Positions 27,425 through 35,224 of a stretch of 41,293 bases of DNA are shown piece after piece. Origin of the DNA: Methanofastidiosum sp. (lineage in GTDB: Archaea; Methanobacteriota_B; Thermococci; Methanofastidiosales; Methanofastidiosaceae). The stretch spans positions 1 to 41,293 of the forward strand of contig JAHKLW010000002.1 of NCBI GenBank assembly GCA_020854815.1, written 5' to 3'. The position numbers and the translations under genes were made by a program. The stretch's first letter is position 1, and the number at the start of each line of letters is the position of its first letter. Below the pieces are notes generated by a model. The model had not been told where the DNA came from. It saw nothing but the letters and a program-made list of their open reading frames with translations, and made no database searches.

Positions 27425-27892
27425 CTATACCAACATTTTTTCGTAATCTTGAACCATGAATTTTTTTCCTTTTTGTATTACTTTGTGACCTTCTCTTTCC
27501 AAAAGTTGTTTCTGGTAATTAATCCCGCCGGGATACTTTTCATTAACTACGCCTCCAGTTTTTAGAGTCCTCCAATAAGGAGTAATATCTTTTTCACCTT
27601 CTAAAGCGGCTTCATTTGCAGCATGCGCACTTACCCAAGCAAAAATACCCGTTGTCAAAGGACACCCTATAGTTGCTCTATGTTTTTCTGCTAGCTTTTT
27701 CCTTATTTGATCAATTGTAATTAGTTTTCCTTCTGGAACAATTTTCATTATGTTATTAACTTCAATTGGTGCGGGTATAACGACAGTACCTTCCCCCCAC
27801 CTTTTAGACATCTTATCTGTTATCAGTTCCACTTTGGGCAATCCTTTGCTATCTTCTAATTTTTCTTTCCAGGATTTACTTTTTTTACCCAT
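27425..27892 (-). CDS. MGMT-family protein lacking the catalytic cysteine (alkyltransferase-like)
   Basis: The 155-aa protein resembles a group annotated as 'MGMT family protein'. The C-terminal region aligns by eye with the O6-alkylguanine-DNA alkyltransferase domain: GKLITIDQIRKKLA as the DNA-binding helix-turn-helix start, and PYWRTLKTGG near 105-114 followed by YPGGINYQKQLLEREG. Where MGMT has PCHRV, this protein has PYWRT, so the alkyl-acceptor Cys and the His are absent. A Cys at 77 (IGCP) lies elsewhere. It may therefore bind DNA lesions without repairing them, as alkyltransferase-like proteins do, or have another role. A leaderless start from AATATTTATATT upstream is plausible. Confidence 0.8.
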   Translation of the reverse strand: MGKKSKSWKEKLEDSKGLPKVELITDKMSKRWGEGTVVIPAPIEVNNIMKIVPEGKLITIDQIRKKLAEKHRATIGCPLTTGIFAWVSAHAANEAALEGEKDITPYWRTLKTGGVVNEKYPGGINYQKQLLEREGHKVIQKGKKFMVQDYEKMLV

Positions 27893-27942
27893 CTAATCAA
27901 AATATTATCATGTTTTTAATATAAATATTTTATTGATTCTAA

Positions 27943-28833
27943 TTATGTTTTTTTTATTTCATAATAGAGTGGAGAAACGAGCTGTTCAATAATATAGTAT
28001 ACAACAGGGAAAAATACAACTTCAGGTTCAAAAAACGATACTACAATTATTGCTAGACTAACATTCTTAAAAAAAGAAGGTATAAAGATTGATTCTTTTT
28101 CTTCACTTTTCAATTTTAGTACGTTGGAAAAAATTCTCAGGAATAAAAGGGTAATAATGATAAAACTTAATGATAATATAATTGAAACAAAAAGATAATC
28201 TTTTACTATATCAAGCCTCTCGACACTTTTAGAAACTGCAATGTATATTATGATCCCCATAACAAAAAATGAAAGATTTGAATTCAAATTTATTGTAAAC
28301 TTTTTTCTAACAAGAACGGAGATAAAAACAGGAATAAATATTATTAGCGCCATTTCTATGAACATCCTCGTTGCATTTACGCTTATTTCATTACTTAGAA
28401 ATAGGTATATGTAAGTTGGAGTAATTAAAGGGGAAGCTAATATAGTCGTTACTATCAAAAGCAAGGTGATCTCAACTTTCCCGCCTAATTCTTTGGACCA
28501 GACAAGGGTGGACCCTGCGGCCAGAGGCACAGTTCCTGTAATGATTATTCCAATAAATAATGGAAAATTGATTAAATTCATTTTAAGAAGAAATAGCCCT
28601 ACTAAAAAGAAGAGTACTGGGATGAAGATATAGCACGTGAAAAAACCCAACAAAAAAGGCTTTAGAAGGCTCATGTATTTTTTATAAATCTTGAAATCGA
28701 CTTTAATTGTGGATAAGAAAATTAAGATGCTTTGCAGGATAGGCACGATTGGAGATATCTCTTTTCCATATGAAGGAAAATAGATGCCCAGCATTATCGA
28801 AGAAATAATTATTATTAAAGGAATTCCGAACAT
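27943..28833 (-). CDS. BASS-family (bile acid:sodium symporter-like) transporter
   Basis: This is a roughly 296-aa integral membrane protein with about nine to ten hydrophobic segments. The stretch GTVPLAAGSTLVWSKELGG, followed by LLLIVTTILASPLITP, matches the conserved core of the BASS/SBF superfamily, which moves organic anions with sodium. The substrate cannot be named. ATG 28833 is used; a TTG directly before it would add one residue. A TATA-like CTTTAATATC lies about 26 bp upstream. It is not obviously linked to its neighbours. Confidence 0.75.
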   Translation of the reverse strand: MFGIPLIIIISSIMLGIYFPSYGKEISPIVPILQSILIFLSTIKVDFKIYKKYMSLLKPFLLGFFTCYIFIPVLFFLVGLFLLKMNLINFPLFIGIIITGTVPLAAGSTLVWSKELGGKVEITLLLIVTTILASPLITPTYIYLFLSNEISVNATRMFIEMALIIFIPVFISVLVRKKFTINLNSNLSFFVMGIIIYIAVSKSVERLDIVKDYLFVSIILSLSFIIITLLFLRIFSNVLKLKSEEKESIFIPSFFKNVSLAIIVVSFFEPEVVFFPVVYYIIEQLVSPLYYEIKKT

Positions 28834-28886
28834 CAAGGATTATAAAATAGATTGATATTAAAGTTTATTGTAAGTAAAGTCTTAAT

Positions 28887-29309
28887 CTAATAGCGGAATT
28901 TTTTATTTATTAGATCTCTGGCATAGATAATTCTTTCATCCATCCTTTTTACCATATGATTCCTCAAGAACGGACGGAGCCTTTTTTTCATCTTAACATA
29001 ATCCCCTTCTATATCTTGAAAGGTACTTATAATTTTAGGATCTTGAACTCCTTTTGAGTTTTCAAGATATTTTATAAAATTCTCAACTCTTTCTTCATAA
29101 GAATCCCAGATCATTTTCATTCCAAATAGTTCATCCTCTACTATTACTTCACCTTCCGAGTAATATGGAACTGAAGAAACTTCCTCCCTTGGAATTGGTC
29201 TTTTAGCAGGCTCTTTTGGGATTCCCTCTTTCTTTGGGGGGTAAAAGAAATAGAGTACAAAAAGGATGGCTATTAAAACCACTGCGCCGATCAAAATCTC
29301 GTAAATCAT
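28887..29309 (-). CDS. Small membrane-anchored protein, unknown function
   Basis: The 140-aa protein has one N-terminal membrane helix (residues 4-25), a Pro/Lys/Glu-rich linker (27-45), and a charged helical C-terminal domain with a tract ending RMDERIIYARDLINKKF. I do not recognise the family. The C-terminal domain is probably cytoplasmic, given the strongly basic linker after the helix. A TATA-like TATTTAAATATA about 25 bp upstream of ATG 29309 suggests a leaderless single-gene transcript. Confidence 0.75.
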   Translation of the reverse strand: MIYEILIGAVVLIAILFVLYFFYPPKKEGIPKEPAKRPIPREEVSSVPYYSEGEVIVEDELFGMKMIWDSYEERVENFIKYLENSKGVQDPKIISTFQDIEGDYVKMKKRLRPFLRNHMVKRMDERIIYARDLINKKFRY

Positions 29310-29343
29310 GCAATTAATTTATTTTATCTATATTTAAATATAT

Positions 29344-29988
29344 TTAATCAATTTCTTTTAATTCGACTTTTACTTCTTTTTCATCTATTTCTACTATCCC
29401 ATAGTACCCATCTTTCAATGGTCCGGGATTTAACAATTGAGTTTTGCCTATGATATCAACCGCTCTAGATTCATGAACGTGTCCAGAAATTGCAACTACA
29501 GGCTGTCTTTTTTCTATAATAGTTCTAACTGAGGTACTCCCTATTGATTTATTATTTCCAATTTTGTCTAGTTTAGTATTATAAGGGGGTGCATGCGTTA
29601 CCAGAATCATATTCTTAAATGAAAGTTTTGAAAGACCTGTCATTATTTGATCTTCTTCATATTCAGAAGGAGTTCCAAAAGGAGACTTATTTGAACCCCC
29701 AAAGCCCCCTATTGTATAGTCTTTTATTTTAAACTCTTTTTCATGCAGAGAAAAATTCTTTGATATCAAGTAATCATTTACATCGGTTCTGTCGCAATTT
29801 CCAAAAACTGAATAAAATGTAATATCGGGTATTAGGTCTAATATTTCTTTTGCTTCCATTTCTCCTCCAAAGGAAGTTATATCGCCACAACAGAGTAATA
29901 AGTCAAATTTCTGAATATCAATAGAATTAAAAAAATTTTTCAAAGAACTTTTCTTTCCATGTATATCCGTTATAACACAAATATCCAT
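29344..29988 (-). CDS. Calcineurin-like metallophosphoesterase
   Basis: The 214-aa protein has the di-metal phosphoesterase motifs in order: DIHG (residues 8-11), LCCGDITSFGG (GD near 36), VFGNCDRTD (GN[CH]D near 63), THAPPYNT (near 130) and SGHVHES (near 168). It belongs to the compact YfcE/MJ0936-like group that hydrolyses phosphodiesters; the physiological substrate is unknown. A TATA-like element (on the minus strand AATATCTTTAAATAG) lies about 26 bp upstream of the ATG, next to a hairpin at 30027-30080. Confidence 0.88.
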   Translation of the reverse strand: MDICVITDIHGKKSSLKNFFNSIDIQKFDLLLCCGDITSFGGEMEAKEILDLIPDITFYSVFGNCDRTDVNDYLISKNFSLHEKEFKIKDYTIGGFGGSNKSPFGTPSEYEEDQIMTGLSKLSFKNMILVTHAPPYNTKLDKIGNNKSIGSTSVRTIIEKRQPVVAISGHVHESRAVDIIGKTQLLNPGPLKDGYYGIVEIDEKEVKVELKEID

Positions 29989-30026
29989 AAAACAAAAAAT
30001 AATAATTTCTATTTAAAGATATTGAA

Positions 30027-30080
30027 GGAGAAGGTAATAAGAAAGCATACTGGCGATATGGCTGAAATAATACCTTCTCC
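30027..30080. repeat. Inverted repeat/hairpin between two minus-strand genes
   Basis: The arms GGAGAAGGTA (30027-30036) and TACCTTCTCC (30071-30080) are perfectly complementary. Inside them a smaller stem with one bulged G can form from GCATA and TATGGC (30045-30062). It lies 51 nt downstream of the methyltransferase stop and about 10 bp upstream of the TATA region of the phosphoesterase gene. It may be a 3' end or processing structure of the former, an operator of the latter, or a small structured RNA. There is no U-tract typical of a terminator. Confidence 0.45.
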
Positions 30081-30131
30081 ATATTAAATTGGGCTAATCT
30101 ATTTTTAAATCTTATGCAGTCTTTATGATGC

Positions 30132-30887
30132 TTAGTATTCTGCTATTACTAACATTTGGTAATCTTCAGTTGTTAATTTGTCATCTCTACTAAATGCGCC
30201 TAGTTTACACCCGTATATGTCTACTTTTTCAAATCCTAGAGATTTTAATAACCACGTCATTTCTGAAGGAACATAGTACCTTTCATCACACTTAATTTTT
30301 TTACTATTTCCACCATCATCAGTAACCTCTATTATTGATTTATCTCTAAATGTCATTAAGTCGAATGTATTATCTTTGCTTCTTCCGTCAACTGAGTTGG
30401 AATTAATAAAATCTTTAACAGAATGGAATAAAGGGAAAAGTCCATTTAACGTATTAAGGATCAATTTTCCTTTTTGTTTTAGAGATCTACTTGCACTTTG
30501 TAGTATCATATAATTCATTTCATCTGTTTCCATTAAGCAGAATCCACCTTCACATAGTATAAGAGCAAGATCAAATTCTTTTTCAAATTTTAAATATCTA
30601 GCATCTGCCTTAATGAACTCAGCATTAACTTTAGCGTCTTTGGCTTTTTGTTTTGCCATTTCTAGCATGCGCTCTGATAGATCAATACCAGTTACATTAT
30701 ATCCTCTTTTGGCAAGTTCAATTGAGTGTCTTCCTGTTCCACATCCAATATCTAAAATTTTTTTTGATTTATCGTGTTTTATTTCCTTTTCAATAAAATC
30801 TATCTCGCCTATTGTACCTTTAGTATATACTTCAGTTTCATAAGTTTCTGCATAATTCTCAAACAATTCCTCATACCATTTTGTCAT
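30132..30887 (-). CDS. Class I SAM-dependent methyltransferase
   Basis: The 251-aa protein has motif I ILDIGCGTGRHSIELA (about 45-60), motif II TGIDLSERMLEMAKQKA (about 67-83), then FIKADARYLKF and LALILCEGGFCLME (motifs III-IV). The fold is the Rossmann-like class I methyltransferase, but the substrate cannot be read from the sequence. A TATA-like GATATAAATAAC on the minus strand lies about 27 bp upstream of ATG 30887, so the transcript is probably leaderless. A solo IS terminal repeat lies about 60 bp upstream. Confidence 0.85.
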   Translation of the reverse strand: MTKWYEELFENYAETYETEVYTKGTIGEIDFIEKEIKHDKSKKILDIGCGTGRHSIELAKRGYNVTGIDLSERMLEMAKQKAKDAKVNAEFIKADARYLKFEKEFDLALILCEGGFCLMETDEMNYMILQSASRSLKQKGKLILNTLNGLFPLFHSVKDFINSNSVDGRSKDNTFDLMTFRDKSIIEVTDDGGNSKKIKCDERYYVPSEMTWLLKSLGFEKVDIYGCKLGAFSRDDKLTTEDYQMLVIAEY

Positions 30888-30944
30888 AGATAAAGGCCAG
30901 TACAGTTATTTATATCATTATTGCCACTTTCTGTTTTGTAATAT

Positions 30945-30963
30945 AATTATGCAACAAAGGACT
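30945..30963. repeat. Solo IS terminal-repeat remnant
   Basis: AATTATGCAACAAAGGACT matches the terminal repeat of the right-edge IS (reverse complement of 41149-41167) at 18 of 19 positions and the left-edge copy at 17 of 19. No transposase codons and no mate repeat are visible nearby. The body side, judged by orientation, would be occupied by the methyltransferase gene. Confidence 0.65.
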
Positions 30964-31255
30964 TAATGGTTAAATATATTGAGATAAAAAAGCTAAGAAC
31001 TATTATTTTTATTTTTCACATGACCAAAATGAGACTAATTCTATGGTCACAATTGCGTTGTTACCTCTGTGGAAGTTTAATCAATAATAAAATAATAAAA
31101 AAATTAATTATTTTTCTTTTTTATATTGCAATCCTTTTCTTAGATAAATCAGTTAGTTGATTTCTAGCTTATATATTACAACCACTTATAAAATTAGTAA
31201 AAATATTCACTTAGATTAAAGAAAGACTTTTTAATCAAAATAATGTGGTAAAATC
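30964..31255. other. Intergenic region between divergent methyltransferase and hypC
   Basis: This stretch is AT-rich and I see no convincing gene in it. A 64-codon frame from 30966 has low-complexity content and no homology I recognise. A small inverted repeat TGACCA/TGGTCA sits at 31021-31026 and 31044-31049. TATA-like elements CTTATATATT (31168-31177) and CTTATAAAAT (31185-31194) are candidate hypC promoters with a leader of about 40-60 nt. Confidence 0.5.
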
Positions 31256-31480
31256 ATGTGTCTAGCAGTTCCTGGTAAAGTTATAGAAATTAAAAACACC
31301 GTTGGAATAGTTGATTTTAATGGGGTTAAAAGAGAGGTTAGATTGGACCTTGTAGATGTTAAAATTGGTGATTATGTCATTGTTCATACAGGATTTGCCA
31401 TTGAAAAGATGAATGAAAAAGACGCTCTTGAATCTCTTGATATATGGAAAGAACTCCTTAAAAGTGAGGGGGACTATTAG
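31256..31480 (+). CDS. hypC: Hydrogenase maturation chaperone HypC
   Basis: The 74-aa protein starts with MCLAVPGKVIEI, the invariant HypC signature in which Cys2 helps carry the Fe(CN)2CO unit. The rest is the small beta-barrel of the family (VDFNGVKREVRLDLV, GDYVIVHTGFAIEKM). It works with HypD as the scaffold for assembling the iron centre of NiFe hydrogenases. It overlaps hypD by one base (TAGTG). No hydrogenase genes lie in the window. Confidence 0.96.
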   Translation: MCLAVPGKVIEIKNTVGIVDFNGVKREVRLDLVDVKIGDYVIVHTGFAIEKMNEKDALESLDIWKELLKSEGDY

Positions 31481-32550
31481 TGGATTTATATAAGGATCGA
31501 AGCGCTTCAGATACAATAATAAGAAAAATATCTGAAATATCTAAAGATGTAGGGAATGTAAAGCTCTGTCATGTATGTGGAACACATGAGCATGTAATCA
31601 CACATTATGGCATAAGAGCTTTGTTACCCGAAAATGTTCAAGTTGTTTCTGGCCCCGGATGTCCAGTTTGTGTCACGACACAAGGTGAAATAGAGGCTGC
31701 AGTTAAAATAGCTGAAAAAGGCGCCATTATAACTACTTATGGCGATATGATAAGGGTGCCTTCTAAGAGATCACTTTCTGATGCAAAAGCTGCAGGGCTT
31801 GATATAAAATTAGTATATAGCATTAATGATTCAATAAACCTTGCCATAGCAAATCCTAATAAAAAAATAGTTCATTTTGCTATAGGATTTGAAACAACTT
31901 GTCCCACAACTGCAGTTGCAGTTCTTAATTCTCCCAATAATTTTTATGTTTTATCTGCACATAGAGTTATTCCTCCTGCAATGGATTTATTGTTAAGCAG
32001 CGGTAAAATAAATCTTTCAGGATTCATTGATCCTGGGCATGTTTCCACAATAATTGGAACTAAACCTTATGAACCGATATCTAAAAAATTTAAAGTTCCT
32101 CAGGTAATTTGTGGGTTTGAACCAAATGATATCCTTATGGGAATCTATCTTTTATTAAAACAAATTAAAGAAAAAAGGGCAGACGTTGAAAATGAGTATA
32201 TTCGTGGAGTTAGAACAGAAGGCAACACTAAAGCACAAAAATTAATGGAAAAAGTATTTGAACCTTGTGACATTCGATGGAGAGGTTTTCCAGTAATACC
32301 TGGTTCTGGCCTATCAATAAAAAATGAATTTTCTAACAAAGATGCTTACAAAGAATTTAATATAGAAATAGAAGATATTCCAGAAGAAAAAGGGTGCAGT
32401 TGTCCGGAAGTCTTAAGAGCAGAAAAAATTCCCAATGAATGCAAATTATTTGGAAATATATGTACTCCTCAAACTCCAAAAGGCCCATGCATGGTTTCAA
32501 GAGAGGGTGCATGTTACATATCTTTTAAATATGAAAAATCTTTTAGGTGA
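31480..32550 (+). CDS. hypD: Hydrogenase maturation protein HypD
   Basis: HypD (356 aa) holds a 4Fe-4S cluster and builds the Fe(CN)2CO group together with HypC. Conserved stretches are CHVCGTHEH (30-38), VVSGPGCPVCVTTQ (55-68), the FETTCPTTAV motif near 141 and the C-terminal cysteine set CSCPEVLRAEKIPNEC, GNICTPQ and GPCMVSREGACY. The GTG start shares a base with the hypC stop. Its 3' end lies just 4 bp before the camH ATG, with AGGTGA between the genes. Confidence 0.96.
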   Translation: MDLYKDRSASDTIIRKISEISKDVGNVKLCHVCGTHEHVITHYGIRALLPENVQVVSGPGCPVCVTTQGEIEAAVKIAEKGAIITTYGDMIRVPSKRSLSDAKAAGLDIKLVYSINDSINLAIANPNKKIVHFAIGFETTCPTTAVAVLNSPNNFYVLSAHRVIPPAMDLLLSSGKINLSGFIDPGHVSTIIGTKPYEPISKKFKVPQVICGFEPNDILMGIYLLLKQIKEKRADVENEYIRGVRTEGNTKAQKLMEKVFEPCDIRWRGFPVIPGSGLSIKNEFSNKDAYKEFNIEIEDIPEEKGCSCPEVLRAEKIPNECKLFGNICTPQTPKGPCMVSREGACYISFKYEKSFR

Positions 32551-32554
32551 AAAT

Positions 32555-33103
32555 ATGGCAATAAAAGAGAATCCATCTTGTTCCTTCAATAAGGAATGTA
32601 AATATCCAAATATAGATAAAGAGAGTTTTTGTGATGAGATGTCCTCCTTAATAGGGGATGTCAGAATAGGAAAGGGGGTGTATGTTGCACCTTTTGTGTC
32701 ATTAAGGGCAGATGAAGGTACTCCTATAGTTATAGGAGATGAAAGCAATTTACAGGATGGGGTCATTATTCATGCTTTGGAACATACTTCTGTTGAAATT
32801 GGTAAAAAAACTTCAATAGCACACGGTGCAGTTATCCATGGACCTACTAAAATTGGGGATAATTCTTTTGTTGGATTTAGGGCAGTAATTCATAGCTCAG
32901 TAATTGGAAAAGAATGCTTCATAGGGCACGGTGCAATAGTTGTAGGGGTAAAAATTGGGGATAATAAATTAGTTCCTCACGGAGCTGTAATAACTGAACA
33001 AGAAAAAGCCGACAAACTACCAAACTCAAATAAAGACTTATTCAAATTTAATGAAGGGGTGCTGAGCGTTAATGGTGAATTTGCAAGGGGGTACAGGCTT
33101 TAA
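32555..33103 (+). CDS. Gamma-class carbonic anhydrase, CamH type
   Basis: The 182-aa left-handed beta-helix protein hydrates CO2. Residues aligned by eye to Methanosarcina Cam: RADEG (51-55), DGVIIHALE with zinc His73, and IAHGAVIHGP with zinc His90 and His95. The acidic loop that carries the proton-shuttle Glu84 in Cam is absent, which makes it CamH-like. I chose ATG 32555, preceded by AGGTGA. An upstream in-frame ATG at 32435 would add 40 residues that lie inside hypD and do not belong to the fold. Two cysteines near the N-terminus (9 and 15) could bind something extra. Its stop overlaps the mutS-like start (TAATG). Confidence 0.88.
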   Translation: MAIKENPSCSFNKECKYPNIDKESFCDEMSSLIGDVRIGKGVYVAPFVSLRADEGTPIVIGDESNLQDGVIIHALEHTSVEIGKKTSIAHGAVIHGPTKIGDNSFVGFRAVIHSSVIGKECFIGHGAIVVGVKIGDNKLVPHGAVITEQEKADKLPNSNKDLFKFNEGVLSVNGEFARGYRL

Positions 33104-35193
33104 TGGATGTTTGCCAAATCTTGGGAGAAAAAGGCCTTGAGAAGGCTTTAGAATATTATAGCGAAGATGAATTAAATAGCATTGTAGAAAAACTAGAGCT
33201 TGAAAAACTATTGAAAATTCCAGGATTTGGTAAAAAGAAGATATTGCAAATACAAAAAGAAACATTTGAAGCAAAGACCGGTAAAAAATATGAAGATATC
33301 CTCTTTGGTGATGCTTGGGAAATATATGAAGAAATAATATCTATACTTGTATCTTACCCAAAAACTGAGAGATCAAGGAATAGATTTTACCTTTACATGC
33401 CTTTAAGAGATAAGGAATTAATATTAAAAAGATTAAACTATTGTAACAAAGCAAAAAACTTTGTTCAAAGTTTAACTAAAGAAGAAATTGATAATATTTT
33501 AGAATACCTTGAGGGTATTTCCGATTTAAAGATCCCTTCACTAAAAAAATTTAGAGACAGAGTTCTAATAACTGATGATGAGGGAATTTCAACTAAAACT
33601 AAATCAGATTACTACGATTCCATCTATATTTCTTCGCCCCATGAAACAAGGGGCGTTAGAGAAGATTATCCCCTGATATTTTATCTATATGGAAAAGATT
33701 CAAAACTTTATGACACACTTTCAGAAATATCTGATTTCTCAATAAATATTGATGATTTTTCTATCAGAGATATTGTCCCTGAACTTTATATTGAACGCTT
33801 CATTGAAAATGCTCAGAAAATAAAACTTGCCCTTGAAATGTACAAAATACTTTATCAAATCAAAAATAGTAGAGGAATATCTACAGATGATGGAGCAAAG
33901 TTGAATGATCACGTTCAAAAACTCCAAAAGATTTCTGATAGAGTTGAATCTTTTTCTAAAGGTAATTTCCCAGATGAGCGATTAAACAAACTAAAGGAAG
34001 CATTGAATCTTGAAGAGATGGTAAAAACAAAAGAGAAAGAAATCAATGAGAGATTCTCTAAAATTATTGAAAATCAGGATATAGGTATAGCAGGCAAAGA
34101 TATATTGTCAATGCTTTCTGATATAAAACATTCGGACCCTCTGAAAGCTTTTCAAAGTTATATCCCAAAACAACTTGAGGATGCCTATAGAAAAATACTA
34201 AAGGAATCAATTGATGAGCTCAATAATAAAACTGGATTAGAAGTTTCAGAGCTTTTCCCAGAAGAGGTATCATTTCCGATAGAGGCAAACAGAAATGAGT
34301 TATTTGAAATTAAAGAAAATATACGTAAGGAAATATCCAAGAGAGAATTTGAAATTAAGAAAGAAATGATGGATATATCTGAATTATGGGAGTTTTTAAT
34401 TCAGAGAGTTGAAGAGTGTTATGACATTGATTTTTTTGTAGCAATGGGAAGATTTGCAGTTGAAAATAACCTCTTGATGCCCCAAATATCTGAAAAAGGC
34501 TTAAGCTTTAGAAATGGCAAAAATGTTTTGATTCAAAATCCAATTCCAATTAATTATAAGATTGGAACTACAGATGACACTATGAGCGGAAATGAAAATG
34601 TCATTATATTAACTGGTGCTAACTCAGGAGGTAAAACTACTCTATTAAAATTGGCACTTATAATTCAGATTCTTTTTCAAATGGGATTCTTAGTCCCTGC
34701 AGATAATTCATATACTTCTATTTTTGATGAAGTAGGATTCTTATCAAAACATAGGGGCGAATCAAGAGGGGCATTTGAAACTAGCCTTAAAAGACTAGTA
34801 CCATTAGCAATTGAAGAAAAAAAGAGATTGTTATTGGTGGATGAACTTGAAGCAATTACTGAGCCCGGGTCAGCAGCTAAGATAATAGGGACTTTTCTAA
34901 ATTATTTGAGAACTTCAAATACAGTGTGCGTTATAGTTACCCATCTTGGGGAAGATATAATATCCTCCATCAAGTCAATTGAAGGTAAGTTGCCAGAAGA
35001 TATGAGGGTCGATGGGATAGAAGCAAAGGGATTAGATGAATCATTAGAATTGATAGTTGAGAGACAACCCGTCTTCTACAAACCTGGAAAAAGTACTCCA
35101 GAATTAATTGTTGAAAGACTCTCCAAAACAACTAATGGGAAAGAAAAGGAAATATACCAGAAGATGGTTGATGTACTAAGGCAGAAACCATAA
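33103..35193 (+). CDS. Archaeal MutS-like ATPase with N-terminal helix-hairpin-helix
   Basis: The 696-aa protein ends in a MutS-family ATPase domain: Walker A ILTGANSGGKTTLL (about 500-515), DEVGFLSKHRGESRGAFE (about 545-562), Walker B LLLVDELEAITEPGSA (about 583-598) and a CVIVTHLGEDI strand. The central part (about 280-440) is helical and could form the clamp/lever. Residues 35-51 (KLLKIPGFGKKKILQIQ) form a helix-hairpin-helix DNA-binding motif, which classical MutS1 lacks. No MutS mismatch-binding domain I or Smr domain is seen. It resembles the archaeal MutS5/MutS-like group; a role in recombination or branched DNA is inferred. It is translationally coupled to camH. Confidence 0.85.
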   Translation: MDVCQILGEKGLEKALEYYSEDELNSIVEKLELEKLLKIPGFGKKKILQIQKETFEAKTGKKYEDILFGDAWEIYEEIISILVSYPKTERSRNRFYLYMPLRDKELILKRLNYCNKAKNFVQSLTKEEIDNILEYLEGISDLKIPSLKKFRDRVLITDDEGISTKTKSDYYDSIYISSPHETRGVREDYPLIFYLYGKDSKLYDTLSEISDFSINIDDFSIRDIVPELYIERFIENAQKIKLALEMYKILYQIKNSRGISTDDGAKLNDHVQKLQKISDRVESFSKGNFPDERLNKLKEALNLEEMVKTKEKEINERFSKIIENQDIGIAGKDILSMLSDIKHSDPLKAFQSYIPKQLEDAYRKILKESIDELNNKTGLEVSELFPEEVSFPIEANRNELFEIKENIRKEISKREFEIKKEMMDISELWEFLIQRVEECYDIDFFVAMGRFAVENNLLMPQISEKGLSFRNGKNVLIQNPIPINYKIGTTDDTMSGNENVIILTGANSGGKTTLLKLALIIQILFQMGFLVPADNSYTSIFDEVGFLSKHRGESRGAFETSLKRLVPLAIEEKKRLLLVDELEAITEPGSAAKIIGTFLNYLRTSNTVCVIVTHLGEDIISSIKSIEGKLPEDMRVDGIEAKGLDESLELIVERQPVFYKPGKSTPELIVERLSKTTNGKEKEIYQKMVDVLRQKP

Positions 35194-35224
35194 ACCTTTT
35201 TAATTAGATAACTCTTGTTTTCTT

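Noticed and set aside
30027-30081. tRNA-like acceptor stem GGAGAAG...CTTCTCCA
   Set aside because: Only 55 nt long, with no T-loop GTTCRA and no anticodon arm, so not a tRNA.
30966-31160. 64-codon open frame in the hypC upstream region
   Set aside because: Low-complexity Ile/Lys/Phe-rich content in AT-rich DNA, no recognisable family, and it starts on the solo IS repeat edge.
32435-32554. 40-residue N-terminal extension of the carbonic anhydrase
   Set aside because: It lies within hypD in another frame, does not resemble the fold, and a better ATG with AGGTGA follows at 32555.
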